Source: Mycteria americana (taxonomy: Eukaryota > Chordata > Aves > Ciconiiformes > Ciconiidae). From it: a stretch of 64,000 bases of DNA. Positions 61,905-64,000 of the stretch are shown piece by piece (the stretch's first letter is position 1; each line of letters starts with the position of its first letter). The notes below the pieces were generated by a model. It saw only the letters and a list, made by a program, of their open reading frames with translations, was not told the DNA's origin and did not search any database. Both the position numbers and the translations under genes were made by a program. The stretch spans positions 18,872,501-18,936,500 of the forward strand of contig NC_134377.1 of NCBI RefSeq assembly GCF_035582795.1, given 5' to 3'.

Positions 61905-62500
61905 CCACCACAGGGCTGTACCTGCTCCAAGTGGAGCCTCATCTATGAGCCAGTCTCTCCAGGGCTCTACCTGCCGCAGCATAGACTTATGCACAGCCGC
62001 AGTCGCTTTGAGGTGCCCTTGTTCCAGCGTGGCCTTCTCTGTGGGCCACCATGCCTTCAGATATATACCTGCTCCTGCATGGCCTCGCCCACAGCCACAG
62101 TCCCTTCAGGAGTGAACCTGCTCCAGCATCCCAATACCCGTGGCTGCAATCCCTCCAAGGGTGTACCTGCTGTCATGGGTCTATCCATGGCCACATGCTT
62201 TCAGGTGCTCCAGCATGACCTCATGCACAGCCACTGATGCCTCAAGGTGTACCTGCTGCAGCATGGACTTATCTAGCACTATAGATTCTTTGAGGTGTAC
62301 CGTTTTCCGGCGTGCACTTAACCTTGGGCCAGTATCCCTTCAGAGGTACCTGCTGCAGCACAGACATAACCACGGCCACAGACATGTCAAGATGTACCTG
62401 CTCTGGCATCAGCTTATCCACGGCCACAGACCCTCTGGGGTGTCCTGCTCCCATGTGGACCCATCCACAGGTTACAGCCCCTTTGATTTGAGTTCACACT
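61905..62500 (+). repeat. Minisatellite of about 48 bp, about 12 degenerate units
   Basis: The word GTGTACCTGCT(C/G)C and variants occur near 61919, 61967, 62013, 62065, 62117, 62163, 62247, 62295, 62346, 62392 and 62440. Spacing is 46-52 bases, with one gap that hides a shortened unit. Each unit continues AGCATGGACTTATCCACGGC and then CACAGNCCCTTCA. Because 48 is divisible by 3, plus-strand frames of 120-144 codons run through it, but they look like by-products. It may belong to the internal or U3 part of an ERV. Confidence 0.8.
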
Positions 62501-62747
62501 GGAGTTCCAGCCTGTCCATTACAGCAGCACAGAAGCAATGGCGATGCCCTGGCCATCTGCCAGCCCAGGTGTAGTCTCACAGGAGCTGGTGGAAGGTCAG
62601 GATTTATGTAAAGCTGATAAGGGGGATTCGGACTGGAAAGGGGAACGTCTAAACAAGAACTACTGTCCGTGGGAGTAAAGTACATCCTGGAGAAATACAT
62701 AAGCTAATTAAGATGTTTTGGGAACCATCTGAATCTACTCATAGAAG
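62501..62747. other. Spacer between the minisatellite and the terminal ERV
   Basis: No gene was recognised. AAGGGGGATT near 62623 and GGAAAGGGGAAC near 62635 are purine runs that could be a polypurine tract of an older element. The left limit of the following LTR might lie within this stretch instead of at 62748. Confidence 0.35.
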
Positions 62748-63119
62748 TGTGATAAGAAGCACCCTCACACAAACTAACCCTATTATAATACTAATAGTCA
62801 CACTCCTCAAGCTGGAGACCCCAGCCCAAGCAGAGACCCATCACCTCTGAGCATGTGCAGCATATTGAAGTAGCACTGTAGCTTGAAGCTGAAATAAGAG
62901 ACATGTAGACCAATAGAAAACTGCTTTGTGTAATTACTTATGGCTGTGCATAACTGGACTGTATAAATACTGTACCAGCGTGACCAAACTTTGTGCTAGT
63001 TTTGTGGAGCTACCACCTAGCACCCATCTCTGCGCAGACATGAAATAAAATACCTTCGCCCTGTATGTATATTGGCATCCTGCGCACCGGGTAGACGACC
63101 TCACAGTTGTGGGATAACA
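62748..63119 (+). mobile_element. 5' LTR of a well-preserved ERV
   Basis: TATAAATA at 62962-62969 and AATAAA at 63044-63049 give the order U3-R-U5, and the right end reads GGATAACA (CA at 63118-63119). The left end is placed at TGTGATAAG (62748) for want of a better candidate; it is uncertain. The LTR sits directly before a leader and gag on the same strand. Confidence 0.7.
62962..62969 (+). promoter_or_regulatory. TATA box of the terminal ERV LTR
   Basis: TATAAATA lies about 75 bases ahead of the poly(A) signal AATAAA (63044-63049), a usual layout for a short R region. Confidence 0.75.
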
Positions 63120-63516
63120 GTTTTGACACCCCAGATGGGACTGAGCCGACAGCGTTGCCTGGTTTGTCTTGCCGCATCCGACAGGGAGAAGTCTGAGCGG
63201 ACTGCAGCGCGCACTGACCTGTCGACTGGGGACTCCTTCAGCTCCTCTCCTGCAGTCAGGCGGTAAGCGACACAACGGTGCAATGCTACTGAAAAAAAGT
63301 ATTTTTTTGTGATATGAGAAAAGGGGGGTAGGGGCAAGATGTCTCGGGAAGCAGGCACCATCTGTTCTGTTCTGGGCTCTGCATAAGACGCACCAGGAAA
63401 GGTACACAGCAGTAGCGTAGTTCTGTTTGTTTCTCCACGCTGTCCTGTTCTGAGTAACGAAGGGAGACGTCCCTCGTTCTGGTTTGTATAGGAATACTGG
63501 GTTTTTCGGTACCGGT
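63120..63516 (+). mobile_element. Leader of the terminal ERV, with a splice donor
   Basis: It directly follows the LTR. The first 20 bases (TTGACACCCCAGATGGGAC near 63123) stand where a primer binding site should be but lack a clean TGG start, so the tRNA cannot be named. A strong donor, GCG|GTAAGC with GT at 63263-63264, fits the major retroviral splice donor. A 223-codon minus-strand frame over this stretch is regarded as chance. Confidence 0.6.
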
Positions 63517-64000
63517 ATGGGTGCTGCTGCTTCCCAGGAGGCACCCCTTTGCTCTCCTCTAGGATGCATCCTGAAGCATTGCAATAAATCTGGGGGAGAT
63601 GCCATGACTAAAAATCAGCTAAAACGCTATTGTAATCAACGGTGGCCACAATATCCATGGGAAGATGGTGAAAAATGGCCTGAGAACGGATCCTTGAAAT
63701 ATAACACTATATCGGAATTAATGTTGTGTTGTCGGGGAACTGAAAAATGGCATGAAATGCCTTCTGCGGATAGGTTTTCTTCATTAAGGCGCGATTGGGA
63801 TATTAGGAAGAAAGGTGGTTTAGTGGATTCTAACCATCAGATTGGAATATATGTGTTAAAAGAGAAAAAGGGAAAACCTCGTTGTATTGAATGGGAAAAT
63901 TCAGAAGAGGATATTCAGCTGTTGGTAGCTCCCCCCAAACAGCCCAAATCTGATAGCTCAAGTGGTGATGGAGTTGCGAGTGCTATCTCTAAAAGAACAA
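63517..64000 (+). CDS. ERV gag (matrix region), open and running off the window
   Basis: From ATG at 63517 the frame stays open for 161 codons to the window edge; the gene is partial here. The protein begins M-G-A-A-A-S, a myristoylation signal that would anchor Gag to the inner face of the plasma membrane. A compact Trp- and Lys-rich domain follows (residues about 15-130), then an acidic patch (W-E-N-S-E-E-D) and a Pro/Ser-rich linker starting with A-P-P-K-Q-P. This is the usual order of a matrix domain and the link to later Gag parts. LTR, leader and splice donor precede it on the same strand. The class is probably ERV1-like (gamma/epsilon-related), inferred from memory of similar bird elements. 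There is no stop or frameshift in the visible part, unlike the other ERVs in this window, so it is likely younger. Confidence 0.78.
   Translation, partial: MGAAASQEAPLCSPLGCILKHCNKSGGDAMTKNQLKRYCNQRWPQYPWEDGEKWPENGSLKYNTISELMLCCRGTEKWHEMPSADRFSSLRRDWDIRKKGGLVDSNHQIGIYVLKEKKGKPRCIEWENSEEDIQLLVAPPKQPKSDSSSGDGVASAISKRT

Noticed and set aside
61875-62574. Plus-strand frames of 120-144 codons with a Cys/His-rich 16-residue repeat
   Set aside because: A 48-bp minisatellite gives such frames automatically. No start context, no partner exon and no known family.
62934-63605. 223-codon minus-strand frame
   Set aside because: It runs antisense over the LTR, leader and gag start of the + strand ERV, which are well supported. 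It has no recognisable domain.

Overview
The window looks like bird nuclear DNA. It carries a tandem array of class II sugar-transporter genes of the SLC2A11 (GLUT11) type with compact introns, followed by satellite-like repeats and several endogenous retroviruses (ERVs) of kinds common in birds. The avian call rests on the expanded SLC2A11 array and the retroviral families. The species cannot be read from the sequence. All cellular genes are on the + strand.

Transporter array (about 2.2-45.3 kb). Three complete 12-exon genes can be assembled by hand: copy A (2243-12236), copy B (16914-26277) and copy D (35219-45257). All have the same exon lengths (24, 99, 161, 125, 130, 149, 188, 111, 102, 76, 128 and 207 nt), and each encodes 499 residues with GT-AG introns. 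Between B and D lies a dead copy, C (27962-32821). It has lost exons 3-6 and 10-11, carries an in-frame TAG in exon 8 and has no splice donor after exon 9. Copy A resembles ordinary GLUT11 at its N-terminus and in its PDSPR motif. Copies B, C and D share several derived features and look like a separate sub-branch. The genes are probably passive hexose (or related small-molecule) carriers in a membrane. Their substrates cannot be read from the sequence.

Intergenic DNA. No further genes were recognised in 1-2.2 kb, 12.4-16.9 kb, 26.4-27.9 kb, 32.8-35.2 kb or 45.3-48.2 kb. Gene starts A, B and C have no obvious TATA element.

Repeat block (48.25-52.83 kb, resuming 55.4-55.96 kb). A 32-bp tandem repeat is followed by a C/T-rich then G-rich segment, a T-rich array with a unit of about 84 bp, and a degenerate array with a unit of about 270 bp. 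The + strand is strongly pyrimidine-biased. The array is broken by a retroviral LTR with a lysine-tRNA-type primer binding site (about 53.7-54.85 kb) and its leader.

ERV block (55.96-64.0 kb). A decayed provirus on the minus strand (gag, protease, reverse transcriptase, RNase H and a trace of integrase) lies between an 875-bp LTR and an LTR fragment. A third related LTR lies only 114 bp beyond the full LTR. Next come a minisatellite of about 48 bp per unit and, on the + strand, a much better preserved ERV: promoter, poly(A) signal, leader, splice donor, and a gag frame that stays open to the window edge (63517-64000).
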